Shown here piece after piece: positions 24,292 to 32,487 of a stretch of DNA of 64,000 nt. How positions within the stretch are numbered: the stretch's first letter is position 1; each line of letters starts with the position of its first letter. Source of the stretch: UBA2336 sp036787955 (lineage in GTDB: Bacteria; Bacteroidota; Bacteroidia; Cytophagales; Cyclobacteriaceae); NCBI GenBank assembly GCA_036787955.1, contig DAIQOI010000004.1, positions 186,001 to 250,000 on the forward strand. Reading direction: 5' to 3'. The translations under genes and the position numbers were made by a program. A model generated the notes under the pieces. That model had not been told where the DNA came from. It worked only from the letters and a program-made list of their open reading frames with translations, and did no database searches.

Positions 24292-25470
24292 TTACCGAAC
24301 AACTAAACGCAGGGTCTTCTGAAATCCAGGGGCACGATAGTGCAACATATATAAGCCCGATGCAAGACCCTCCAGCCGGTGCTCCTGCGCACGGCCGGGC
24401 AAAACCTGAAAACGCGATACCACCCGGCCGCTTACATCTGTTATCAGCACTTCATCATTCGGCGAAGGATTAAAATTAATCTCCCATCTCAGCGTTTTGT
24501 CTGTGACAGGATTGGGATAAATATGAACAACGGGCTGCGCATCATAAACAACCGTTACCACCCGAAAGTATTCATACGATCCATCATAGTCAACAGCCTT
24601 TAACCGGTAGTAGTTGTTGCCAATAAAGGGCTTTTCGTCAACAAAGTAATAATCTCTCCTGGAATAAGAGTTGTAGCCTGATCCCTGAATCGTGCCGATG
24701 GGATAAAATTGAAAATCAGATGTAGCTTTCTCAATCTGAAAATAATCGAAATTTTCTTCCTTTTCTGTAGCCCATGAAAGTGTCACCACGTCACTTTCCA
24801 GGGAAGCCAGGAAAAACAGCACCTTGACCGGTAAAGCATCACTGGTACAGAAATTACTTCCTGAGCCTTGTGTACATCCTCCACCAATTGTAAAAGATCC
24901 CGGCGGGCCTGTCAGGTTGGAATTGCTTCCCACATTTACCGTTCCGCCTACAGAAACGCCTCCTCCGCCCGTGATGGTCACATTGGTATTATTACCACCG
25001 GTAAAATTGCCCTCTACGGTAAGAGAGCCTGAAACCGATAAGGAAGCATTGTTATTCATTATTATATTTCCCTTTACCACCATGGTTCCGGTAACATTAA
25101 GGGTAAGGCTATTGCCAACCAACAGATTCCCCCAGATGATCAGCGTGCCGGCCACCGTAAGGGTACCGTTGTTGCTAACCGTAACATCCCGCGTATTGGA
25201 AAGATCACCCACATTCAGCGTTGCCCCGTTGTTGATGGTTATTCCCCCATTATTCCCCAGTGTCAGGTTGCCAATCGTGTAATTATATCCTGTTTGAATA
25301 AATGCCGTACGGTTGGAATTGATGGTTACACTTTCCGAAATGTTATCGCCAATATTGGACCCTGACCAGTTTGCAGCATTGTCCCAATTGCCGGTGGTGG
25401 TAAATATGGCCTGGGCCGGGACAACTGCTGATGAAAAGGTGAATAATAAAAAAACGAAATTTCTTACCAT
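24292..25470 (-). CDS. T9SS cargo protein with beta-repeat region and type A sorting domain
   Basis: A 392-residue secreted protein. The signal peptide (about residues 1-20, ending VPAQA) is followed by TGNWDNAANWSG, a start common in Bacteroidota surface proteins. Residues about 45-205 are short Asn/Gly/Thr-rich repeats (NNGTLTVAGTLIIWGN, NNASLSVSGSLTVEGN) that fit a right-handed beta-helix. A fibronectin-like part follows (LESDVVTLSWATEKEENFDYFQIEKA). The last 75 residues form a type A C-terminal sorting domain (VHIYPNPVTDK, LITDVSGRVV, GLASGLYMLHY, K-x-LRLVVR), so export by the type IX system encoded elsewhere in the window is expected. The surface role is unknown, perhaps adhesion. Confidence 0.88.
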   Translation of the reverse strand: MVRNFVFLLFTFSSAVVPAQAIFTTTGNWDNAANWSGSNIGDNISESVTINSNRTAFIQTGYNYTIGNLTLGNNGGITINNGATLNVGDLSNTRDVTVSNNGTLTVAGTLIIWGNLLVGNSLTLNVTGTMVVKGNIIMNNNASLSVSGSLTVEGNFTGGNNTNVTITGGGGVSVGGTVNVGSNSNLTGPPGSFTIGGGCTQGSGSNFCTSDALPVKVLFFLASLESDVVTLSWATEKEENFDYFQIEKATSDFQFYPIGTIQGSGYNSYSRRDYYFVDEKPFIGNNYYRLKAVDYDGSYEYFRVVTVVYDAQPVVHIYPNPVTDKTLRWEINFNPSPNDEVLITDVSGRVVSRFQVLPGRAQEHRLEGLASGLYMLHYRAPGFQKTLRLVVR

Positions 25471-25526
25471 ACGTGTACAATCTGTTTCCGGCTATAACCA
25501 GCCCTGAACCGGCTTTAAATAACCCG

Positions 25527-25534
25527 CAAATGTA
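25527..25534 (-). promoter_or_regulatory. Possible -7 box of the T9SS cargo gene
   Basis: Perfect TACATTTG on the minus strand, about 57 bases before the start codon. No TTG is found at the expected -33 place, so the call rests on the -7 box alone. Confidence 0.4.
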
Positions 25535-25592
25535 AGAAATTACGCCGGGGATTTTAAATTGCCGTTCGTAAAAAAAATTATTCACACAGCAT

Positions 25593-27041
25593 TTGGGCTC
25601 AATTAAAAAACTTGCAGGCGAAACCGTGCTTTACGGAATGGGCACCATTGTGCCTCGGATTTTTAATTTCCTGCTGCTGCCCCTGCATACTTCGGTCTTT
25701 CACCCCGCTCAATATGGCGTAATTACCTATCTGTACGCATTTGCCGCATTTTTAAATGTGGTATACCTGTGGGGCATGGAGACCGCCTATTTCCGCTTTG
25801 CTACCCGTAAAGAATCCGATGCCCGCCATGTATTTAATGTATCCGTCACTGCAGTAATAGCCGTCAGCACGGTTATTTCGGCAGCGCTCATTGTGTTTCG
25901 GGCGGCAGTAGCTCATGTGCTTCAGATTGAGAACGGTGCGCACTACATTACCTGGCTGGCCGCCATCCTGTGGATTGATGCTGTGGTTGCGATTCCTTTT
26001 GCACGGCTGCGGCTTGAGCGCAAGCCGCTGCGATTTGCCCTGGCTAAAATTAGCAACATCATCCTTCTGGTTCTGCTGAATGTGTACTTTTTGCTTTACC
26101 GCTATGAGCCGCAAACCGGCATCGGATATGTGTTTATTGCTAACCTGCTGGCAAATGCATTGTTTGTTTTGTTTTTTACTCCCTGGTTAGCGCAATGGAG
26201 GCCGCGTTTGGATCGGCACATCACACCCCACATGCTCCGATACGCCACCCCGGTCATGTTTACCGGCCTGGCAGGCATGACCAACGAAATGTTTTCACGC
26301 ATGACTTTAAGCTGGTGGCTGCCGGAAAATTTTTATCCCGGACGCGATGCACAGTATGCACTGGGTGTTTTTGGCGCCTGCTACAAATACGCAGTATTGA
26401 TGAACCTTGCCGTACAGGCATTTCGCTATGCCGCAGAACCATTTTTCTTTTCAAATGCCGAAAACAGACAGGCCCCGGAATTATTTGCCCGCATAAATCA
26501 TTACTTCGTTGTGGTGTGTTCGGTCATTCTTGTGGCAGTGAGTGTAAACCTTGATGCCTTGCGCTTCCTGCTGGGCGATGAGCAATATTACGAAGGTCTG
26601 GTTATCGTTCCGGTGCTGTTACTGGCTTATTTGTTCCTAGGCGTGTACTATAACTTCTCTGTGTGGTTTAAAGTCACCGACAAGACTTATTTCGGTACAC
26701 TTTTTACTGTTGGCGGTGCCATCATTACCATCGTTGCCAATTACCTGCTCATACCTTTGTGGGGTTATGTGGGCAGTGCAACAGCCGCCTTATTATGTTA
26801 CGCTGGCATGATGGTTGCCTGTTACTTATACGGTCAAAAATACTATCCCATCCCCTACACGGTTGGTAAATCGCTCATTTACATTATGTCGGCTGCAGGA
26901 TTCAGTTACCTGGTTACGTGGTTTGATTTTTTCAACCAGGCAATGGCCCACCTTTTTCACGGGGGGGCAACTTTGGTTTTCATAACAGCAGTCTGGCTCA
27001 TTGAACGCAGCAGCCTTAAGCAACTGCACAGGGCCCAATGA
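25593..27041 (+). CDS. Polysaccharide flippase (Wzx/MATE-like)
   Basis: A 482-residue inner-membrane protein of the MOP superfamily (Wzx/RfbX-like polysaccharide flippases), with about 12-14 hydrophobic helices along its length. The N-terminus IKKLAGETVLYGMGTIVPRIFNFLLLPL is typical of this group. It probably moves lipid-linked oligosaccharides across the inner membrane, or acts in a related wall or lipid step. No glycosyltransferase neighbours are present, so the substrate is open. The only usable start is TTG at 25593, which restores the family's normal N-terminus. Its stop overlaps the ATG of the following TPR gene (ATGA). Confidence 0.87.
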   Translation: MGSIKKLAGETVLYGMGTIVPRIFNFLLLPLHTSVFHPAQYGVITYLYAFAAFLNVVYLWGMETAYFRFATRKESDARHVFNVSVTAVIAVSTVISAALIVFRAAVAHVLQIENGAHYITWLAAILWIDAVVAIPFARLRLERKPLRFALAKISNIILLVLLNVYFLLYRYEPQTGIGYVFIANLLANALFVLFFTPWLAQWRPRLDRHITPHMLRYATPVMFTGLAGMTNEMFSRMTLSWWLPENFYPGRDAQYALGVFGACYKYAVLMNLAVQAFRYAAEPFFFSNAENRQAPELFARINHYFVVVCSVILVAVSVNLDALRFLLGDEQYYEGLVIVPVLLLAYLFLGVYYNFSVWFKVTDKTYFGTLFTVGGAIITIVANYLLIPLWGYVGSATAALLCYAGMMVACYLYGQKYYPIPYTVGKSLIYIMSAAGFSYLVTWFDFFNQAMAHLFHGGATLVFITAVWLIERSSLKQLHRAQ

Positions 27042-28849
27042 AAAACCCTATCTTTGTCCGTTCCATGTTCATGCTGGTTTTCTCTCGTTGCAATCTGTGG
27101 CTGGTGCGGCTCTTTGCGCTTACCGGAGTGCTGCTTTTTTCTATCCTTGCTTATCCGCAGAAACGAAAGCGCCCCAACGAACAGGCACTGGCCAGCGTTA
27201 AATCGCGCGAAGCAGAATTTTACTTTACAGAGGCTGAAAAGTTTTTTATGCTGGAAGATTATGCCAAGGCCCTGGTGTATTATCAAAAGGTATTGGACAT
27301 CCAGCCCGCTAACGCCACCGTGCATTACCGCATGGCCGAAGTGTTTTTGCGCAGCAACCTGCCGGATGATTTGCAACGAGCTGCCCAAAGCATTGAAACC
27401 GCGCTTCGTTACGAACGGAAAAATAAATATTTCTATTTGCTGGGCGCCAACATCTATCTCAGTCTTGCCCGCTACGACCAGGCTGCACGTCTTTACGAAG
27501 CCATGATGAGCGAGATACCCGGCACGGAAGAATACCTGTATGAACTGGCTGGCGTGTACAGATACGGCAACCGGACAGAAGATGCCATCAAAGTGTATAA
27601 CCGTGCCGAACAGATTTTCGGGGTAACTGAAAATTCTTCCATCCCCAAACAACAGTTGTATCTGGAAGCCGGCAAAATAAAAGAAGCGCTTTCCGAAGGC
27701 GAGAAACTGGTAAAAACTTTCCCGGACGAAGAGCGCTATGCGGTAGGTTATGCCGAAATGCTGTCGCGTTATAACCAGAAAAACCAGGCGGTTGTGCTGC
27801 TCGAGTCCTTTCTGGAAAACAACCCACAGGCACCCAACGCATCCCTGCTGCTTGCCGGATTGTACCGCGATATTCAACAGGAAGATAAAGCCCGGATACT
27901 GATAAACAGCTTGTTTGATAATCCGGAGGTGGAACTAAACAGTAAACTTATTGTACTGAACACCTACATCGAAGAACTGAACCGCCTGAAAAACAGCAAC
28001 CAGAGCGATAAAAATCTAAAAGTTTTTGTATTGCAGCTATTTGAAAAACTGAAGAAGTTATATCCGGACGAGACCCCTATCCAGATTATCGGTGGAGACC
28101 TGTACCAGGCAGTGGGCAACACCAGCGAGGCTATATCGCTTTACCAGGAAGCAACAAAAAAGGGATCGGTTAATTTCGAGGTGTGGCACAACCTTATCTA
28201 CCTTGAAATTCAGTCAGGCAATTATGAACCGGCTATACGGCACTGCAACGAAGCTTTGGAATATTATCCAAACCAGGCATTGCTCTATTACTTCAATGGC
28301 CTGGCACACCTGCGCAGGCGCATGTACCCGCAAGCGGCTTCTTTACTGGAGCACGGCAAAAAACTAACCGGCAGCAATCCGGCACTGGTAGTTGATTTTC
28401 TTGCCTTGTTGGGCGAAGCCTATAACGGTACGCGCGAATATGACAAATCGGATAAAGCATTCGAGGAAGCACTGGCACTAAACCCGAACAACGAAATTGT
28501 GATGAACAACTACAGCTACTATCTGGCGCTGCGCGGTGCAAACCTTGACCGGGCAGAGAAACTTTCGGCACAACTCATTAAAAACAATCCTGATAATCCT
28601 TCTTTCCTGGACACACACGCCTGGGTGTTGTACAAACAGAAGAAGTACCGTGAGGCGCGTAAAATGATGGAGCGCGTTATTGGCAGCGGTAAGGCCAATG
28701 CCACTCATTTAGAACATTTCGGCGACATTCTGTATCAACTGGGCGATGTGGATTTAGCCGTGCAGTATTGGAAAAAAGCCCGCGAGCAATCGGGCTCCCC
28801 CAATGAATTACTCGACAAAAAAATTGCTAACCGGAAATTATATGAATAA
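27038..28849 (+). CDS. Large tetratricopeptide repeat protein, exported
   Basis: A 603-residue protein with one N-terminal hydrophobic segment (about residues 14-42, ending YPQ), then about a dozen TPR units up to the end. Clear copies include AEKFFMLEDYAKALVYYQKVLDIQP, AFEEALALNPNNEIVMNNYSYYLA and GDVDLAVQYWKKAREQSG. The segment SYYLALRGANLDRAEKLSAQLIKNNPDNPSFLDTHAWVLYK (read in parts) is a hallmark of a Bacteroidota TPR family found before DUF4292 and EnvC-like genes. It starts by ATGA overlap with the flippase and overlaps the DUF4292 gene by 8 bases. It is probably a periplasmic scaffold; no enzyme domain is seen. Confidence 0.87.
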   Translation: MKNPIFVRSMFMLVFSRCNLWLVRLFALTGVLLFSILAYPQKRKRPNEQALASVKSREAEFYFTEAEKFFMLEDYAKALVYYQKVLDIQPANATVHYRMAEVFLRSNLPDDLQRAAQSIETALRYERKNKYFYLLGANIYLSLARYDQAARLYEAMMSEIPGTEEYLYELAGVYRYGNRTEDAIKVYNRAEQIFGVTENSSIPKQQLYLEAGKIKEALSEGEKLVKTFPDEERYAVGYAEMLSRYNQKNQAVVLLESFLENNPQAPNASLLLAGLYRDIQQEDKARILINSLFDNPEVELNSKLIVLNTYIEELNRLKNSNQSDKNLKVFVLQLFEKLKKLYPDETPIQIIGGDLYQAVGNTSEAISLYQEATKKGSVNFEVWHNLIYLEIQSGNYEPAIRHCNEALEYYPNQALLYYFNGLAHLRRRMYPQAASLLEHGKKLTGSNPALVVDFLALLGEAYNGTREYDKSDKAFEEALALNPNNEIVMNNYSYYLALRGANLDRAEKLSAQLIKNNPDNPSFLDTHAWVLYKQKKYREARKMMERVIGSGKANATHLEHFGDILYQLGDVDLAVQYWKKAREQSGSPNELLDKKIANRKLYE

Positions 28850-29594
28850 TCTGTTCCGGGCCTCCCTCTTGGTTTTCGTGGTAACGCTGGCCGGATGCAG
28901 CCGCAAAACATTTGTTTGGCATACCGGTTCGCCCAAAGAATCGCTGGCCATCGAAGAAATCGACTTTGAATATTTTCACGGTCGTGCCCGGATGGTACTG
29001 AAGGACGGCAACAAAGAACGCGAAGTAAAGGCCAACATACGCGTAAGGAAAGACAGCGTGATCTGGATGAATTTTACCGTTGTAGGCGTGCAGGGAGGGC
29101 GGGCATTGATTAACCGCGACTCAATCACCATTGTCAGCAATGTGGATAAAGAATACTATGTGTTCGAGTATGACGAGTTATCAAGGCGTTTTAACTTCGA
29201 AGTAAATTATCAGGTCATCCAGTCGGCCCTGCTGGGCAATCTGCTTATTCCCCGAAAAGAGGAGGACGAAGTAGAAGCAAAAAGCGCTACTTACCTTTTG
29301 CGTCAGCATTCAGGTAATATCGAAGTGTTAAATTACATCAGCGCCACCACCATGAAAATCCAGAAAGTGGAGATGCGGGAATCCAACACCCACAACACAC
29401 TCACCATTAATTACGGAAACTTTCAACCGGTGGGTTCCAAAATCTTTCCCTACAACGGAACCATTACCCTATTGTACAAAAGCCCCAATGGTTTACTTAA
29501 TACAACTATTATTTTTGAGTACAACAAAGCAGAAGTAGGCGATAAAGAGCTGAAGTTTCCCTTCAATATTCCAAAAAAATATGATCGCAGGTAG
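28842..29594 (+). CDS. DUF4292 lipoprotein
   Basis: A 250-residue lipoprotein of the DUF4292 family of Bacteroidota. The start ATG at 28842 gives a clean lipoprotein signal with LAGC (Cys19), better than the upstream in-frame ATG. The body has the family pattern (FEYFHGRARMVLKDG, KDSVIWMNFTVVGVQGGRALIN, DKEYYVFEYDELSRRF) and resembles LolB/LolA-type outer-membrane folds that carry lipid. That similarity is inferred from family knowledge; its role is not established. It overlaps both neighbours, so it is part of the flippase, TPR, DUF4292 and EnvC-like array. Confidence 0.88.
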   Translation: MNNLFRASLLVFVVTLAGCSRKTFVWHTGSPKESLAIEEIDFEYFHGRARMVLKDGNKEREVKANIRVRKDSVIWMNFTVVGVQGGRALINRDSITIVSNVDKEYYVFEYDELSRRFNFEVNYQVIQSALLGNLLIPRKEEDEVEAKSATYLLRQHSGNIEVLNYISATTMKIQKVEMRESNTHNTLTINYGNFQPVGSKIFPYNGTITLLYKSPNGLLNTTIIFEYNKAEVGDKELKFPFNIPKKYDRR

Positions 29595-30765
29595 GCGGCT
29601 GTCGGTACTCATCTTTTTGCTTATTGCCCTGCAGGCTTTTGCACAGCGCAAATCGAAGGAACAGCTTCAAAAAGAAAAGCAACAGCAACAGGAAAAGATC
29701 AAGCAGGTAGAAAAAATTCTTTCTGAAACTTCTTCCAGAAAGAAGAATACCCTTGGCGAACTCACTGCGTTAAATCAGCGCATACAAATACAGGAGGGTT
29801 TAATCCGGTCCATCAATGATGAAATCGCCCTGCTCAATCAGGAAATAGCCGAAAACAACAGTTTTGTTCAGGCACTGGAAGAAGATCTTAGCCGGCTTAA
29901 AAAAGAATATGCACAGATGCTTTTCGCTGCTCAAAAAGCCAACAGCAACCTAAACCGGCTTATCTTTTTATTTTCCAGCCGGTCGTTCGACCAGTTTCTC
30001 ATGCGCCTGCAATACATGAAGCAGTATGCCGAACAACGCAAACTTCAGGCAGAAGCCATCACGAAAGTGCAGGAGGAACTGCTGAATCAGATCAAAGTAA
30101 CCGAGGCGATAAGGGAAGAAAAGAATAAGCTATTGCAGGACGAAGTGGCCGAATCGCAGCGACTGGCCGAGTTGCGGAAAAAACAACAAACGGTGGTACG
30201 CAGCCTGGAAAAAGAAGAAAAAAAACTGCGGCGCGATTTGGAGGAAACGCGAAAAGCCATCGCCCAGCTCGACAAACTCATCACCGACATCGTGCGCGAA
30301 GAGATGGAACGCGCTGCCCGCGAGGCACGCAACCGCACCGCATCGGCAGCTGCATTATCGGGTTCATTTGAAGAAAACCGGAAAAAGCTGGGCTGGCCGG
30401 TCAATGGCTTTGTAAGCATGAACTTCGGCCGTCAAAAACATCCAGCCCTCAAAGGCGTGGAAGTGGTGAACGAAGGTATCATCATTCAGACCGCCAAAGG
30501 CGAAAAAGTACGATCGGTATTTAATGGCGAAGTGCGCCAGGTGGCATTTATTCCCCCTTTCGGCAATTCGGTCATCATCAGCCACGGTGAATATTATTCC
30601 ATCTATGCCGGTTTGCGCGAAGTGTTTGTCAAGCGCGGCCAGCAGGTAACGGCCAACCAGGAAATCGGTGAAGTATTGTCCAACAGCGAAGGCATCAGCG
30701 AACTGCGCTTTCAGATACGCAAAAACACTACCGCCCTCGACCCTATGCAATGGCTTAGAAATTAG
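29581..30765 (+). CDS. EnvC-like murein hydrolase activator with degenerate LytM domain
   Basis: A 394-residue periplasmic protein. A signal peptide (residues 1-21, ending AFAQ) leads into a long coiled coil (about 22-255, rich in Glu/Lys/Gln) and a C-terminal M23/LytM domain (about 275-394). Comparison with active LytM shows all zinc and catalytic positions replaced: the HxxxD pair is Asn297/Ile301, the YxH position is Gly344, and the HxH pair is Glu374/Arg376. This makes it an inactive, EnvC-type domain that would switch on amidases at the division septum. The ATG at 29581 overlaps the end of the DUF4292 gene by 14 bases. Confidence 0.9.
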   Translation: MIAGRRLSVLIFLLIALQAFAQRKSKEQLQKEKQQQQEKIKQVEKILSETSSRKKNTLGELTALNQRIQIQEGLIRSINDEIALLNQEIAENNSFVQALEEDLSRLKKEYAQMLFAAQKANSNLNRLIFLFSSRSFDQFLMRLQYMKQYAEQRKLQAEAITKVQEELLNQIKVTEAIREEKNKLLQDEVAESQRLAELRKKQQTVVRSLEKEEKKLRRDLEETRKAIAQLDKLITDIVREEMERAAREARNRTASAAALSGSFEENRKKLGWPVNGFVSMNFGRQKHPALKGVEVVNEGIIIQTAKGEKVRSVFNGEVRQVAFIPPFGNSVIISHGEYYSIYAGLREVFVKRGQQVTANQEIGEVLSNSEGISELRFQIRKNTTALDPMQWLRN

Positions 30766-30795
30766 GCTTTTATCCCGCCTGCGTAAATACTTGGG

Positions 30796-30824
30796 TTGAA
30801 TTCATTTTTATTCCCGTATCTTTG
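30796..30824 (+). promoter_or_regulatory. Promoter of tatA
   Basis: TTG (30796-30798), an 18-base gap and a perfect TATCTTTG -7 box (30817-30824), ending 19 bases before the tatA ATG. An upstream in-frame TTG that lengthens tatA lies inside this promoter and is therefore not the start. Confidence 0.8.
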
Positions 30825-30843
30825 CTGCGTAATCCGTTCTGTA

Positions 30844-31053
30844 ATGATAAATATCCTACTTATTGGAATGCCGGGTGCCGGAGAGTGGATCATTATCGCC
30901 CTTGCCGTTCTCATCCTTTTTGGCGCTAAGAAAATACCTGAATTTGCCCGCGGCCTGGGCCGCGGCATACGCGAATTCAAGGATGCCGTTAAAGACGTGA
31001 AAAAGGAAGTGGACGAAGCAGGTAAGGAGGTTCCTAAAAAACTCGAAGAATAA
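30844..31053 (+). CDS. tatA: Sec-independent translocase subunit TatA/TatE
   Basis: A 69-residue TatA-type protein. One membrane helix (about residues 12-27, EWIIIALAVLILFG) is followed by the family hinge and amphipathic helix AKKIPEFARGLGRGIREFKD, and then a Lys/Glu-rich tail. It forms the pore of the twin-arginine pathway, which would export the Tat-signal molybdenum subunit seen at 2310. The ATG at 30844 is chosen because upstream in-frame codons overlap the promoter; a second ATG at 30868 is also possible. gatA follows after three bases. Confidence 0.92.
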   Translation: MINILLIGMPGAGEWIIIALAVLILFGAKKIPEFARGLGRGIREFKDAVKDVKKEVDEAGKEVPKKLEE

Positions 31054-31056
31054 GGG

Positions 31057-32487
31057 GTGTACGCCCACTATTCACTTCAGCAAATCCAGCACATGATCCT
31101 GGCCGGCTCCCTTACCTGCCGGCAGGTTGTTCAGTACCACCTGCAACGAATAGAGCAGTACGCCCGACTGAACGCCTTTGCACGCGTGTATGCTGAGGAA
31201 GCCCTGCAACAGGCCGATTACATAGACCAAAAGATTCGATCGGGTAATGCCGGCAAACTTGCCGGACTAGTAGCCGGTATCAAAGACAACATTGTTTACA
31301 AAAATCACCCGGCTCAGGCCGCCAGTAAAATTCTTCAGGGTTTTACATCGCCTTATTCGGCAACAGCAGTACAACGGCTGGTTGATGAAGATGCCATCAT
31401 CATCGGCCACCAGAACTGCGATGAGTTTGGCATGGGCTCTTCCAGCGAACATTCGGTGTACGGTGCCGTGCATAACGGCATTGATGAGCAACGCTCGGCC
31501 GGTGGTTCATCAGGCGGCTCGGCCGTAGCGGTGCAGATGGATATGTGCCGCGTTTCACTGGGCTCAGACACGGGTGGCTCTGTTCGTCAGCCGGCTTCCT
31601 TCTGCGGCATAATAGGACTTAAACCAACCTACGGCCGGATATCGCGCCATGGATTAATAGCTTACGGCTCATCACTGGATTGCATCGGAATATTGGGCAA
31701 CTCGGCAGAAGACATAGCCCTGGTGCTCGAGGTGATAGCCGGTGCAGATGAGTACGACCCCACCGCCTCGCAATGCCCGGTTGCGGCCTACAGCAAAATG
31801 CTGACACCGGAAAAGCGTAAAACCTGGCGCTTTGCCTATTTTCCTGAGATCATTGAATCAGCAGGACTGCAGCCTGAAGTAAAGGATAGCTTCATCCGCA
31901 TGCTCGAACTGATCCGGCAGCGGTGCATGGAAGTGCAGCCGGTTCACTTCCCGCTGTTCGATTACCTATTGCCCACCTATTATCTCATCGCCTCTGCCGA
32001 AGCCAGTTCCAACCTGTCGCGTTATGATGGTGTACGGTATGGTTTTCGCAGCCATGACACAACCGATATAGAATCGCTGTACAAAAAAACACGAACAGAG
32101 GGTTTTGGAAACGAAGTGAAGCGCAGAATCATGCTGGGCAATTTCGTGCTTACTTCCGATTACTTTGATGCCTACTACACCAAAGCACAGCGTGTGCGAA
32201 GGCTTATCCACGATGAAACCTTAAAAATTCTGAAAGACTTTGATTTCATCGTTACACCAACAGCGCCCACTGCAGCGTTTAAACTCGGACAAAAAGAGAC
32301 AGACCCGGTGCAACGTTACCTGGCCGACCTCTTCTCGGTACAAGCCAATGTGGCAGGAATACCGGCAATTTCCGTACCTTGCGGAAAGGATCAGACCGGC
32401 ATGCCCATTGGTTTACAGCTTATGGGCCGTGCTTTTGAAGAAGAAAAACTGTTGCAGGCAGCACAATGGTTATCCGGAATAAAATAG
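31057..32487 (+). CDS. gatA: Aspartyl/glutamyl-tRNA amidotransferase subunit A
   Basis: A 476-residue amidase of the GatA group. It releases ammonia from glutamine and works with GatBC to turn Glu-tRNA-Gln or Asp-tRNA-Asn into the amide form. The catalytic Lys76 (AGIKDN), Ser151 (GGSSGGS) and Ser175 (GSDTGGSVRQP) are all present. GatA-specific blocks such as MGSSSEHSVYG and SRHGLIAYGSSLDCIG support GatA over a general amidase. The start is GTG at 31057, three bases after tatA. gatB and gatC are not here. The end overlaps the next gene by 22 bases. Confidence 0.94.
   Translation: MYAHYSLQQIQHMILAGSLTCRQVVQYHLQRIEQYARLNAFARVYAEEALQQADYIDQKIRSGNAGKLAGLVAGIKDNIVYKNHPAQAASKILQGFTSPYSATAVQRLVDEDAIIIGHQNCDEFGMGSSSEHSVYGAVHNGIDEQRSAGGSSGGSAVAVQMDMCRVSLGSDTGGSVRQPASFCGIIGLKPTYGRISRHGLIAYGSSLDCIGILGNSAEDIALVLEVIAGADEYDPTASQCPVAAYSKMLTPEKRKTWRFAYFPEIIESAGLQPEVKDSFIRMLELIRQRCMEVQPVHFPLFDYLLPTYYLIASAEASSNLSRYDGVRYGFRSHDTTDIESLYKKTRTEGFGNEVKRRIMLGNFVLTSDYFDAYYTKAQRVRRLIHDETLKILKDFDFIVTPTAPTAAFKLGQKETDPVQRYLADLFSVQANVAGIPAISVPCGKDQTGMPIGLQLMGRAFEEEKLLQAAQWLSGIK

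Noticed and set aside
27049..27056. Perfect TATCTTTG box just inside the TPR gene
   Set aside because: It codes for residues of the TPR protein, has no TTG at the right distance, and the ATGA overlap with the flippase gene supports the upstream start.
26957..27877. Minus-strand frame of 306 codons across the TPR gene start
   Set aside because: The plus-strand flippase and TPR genes are well supported; the antisense frame matches nothing.
30796..30843. N-terminal extension of TatA from a TTG
   Set aside because: The codons coincide with the promoter boxes and add sequence that TatA proteins do not have.
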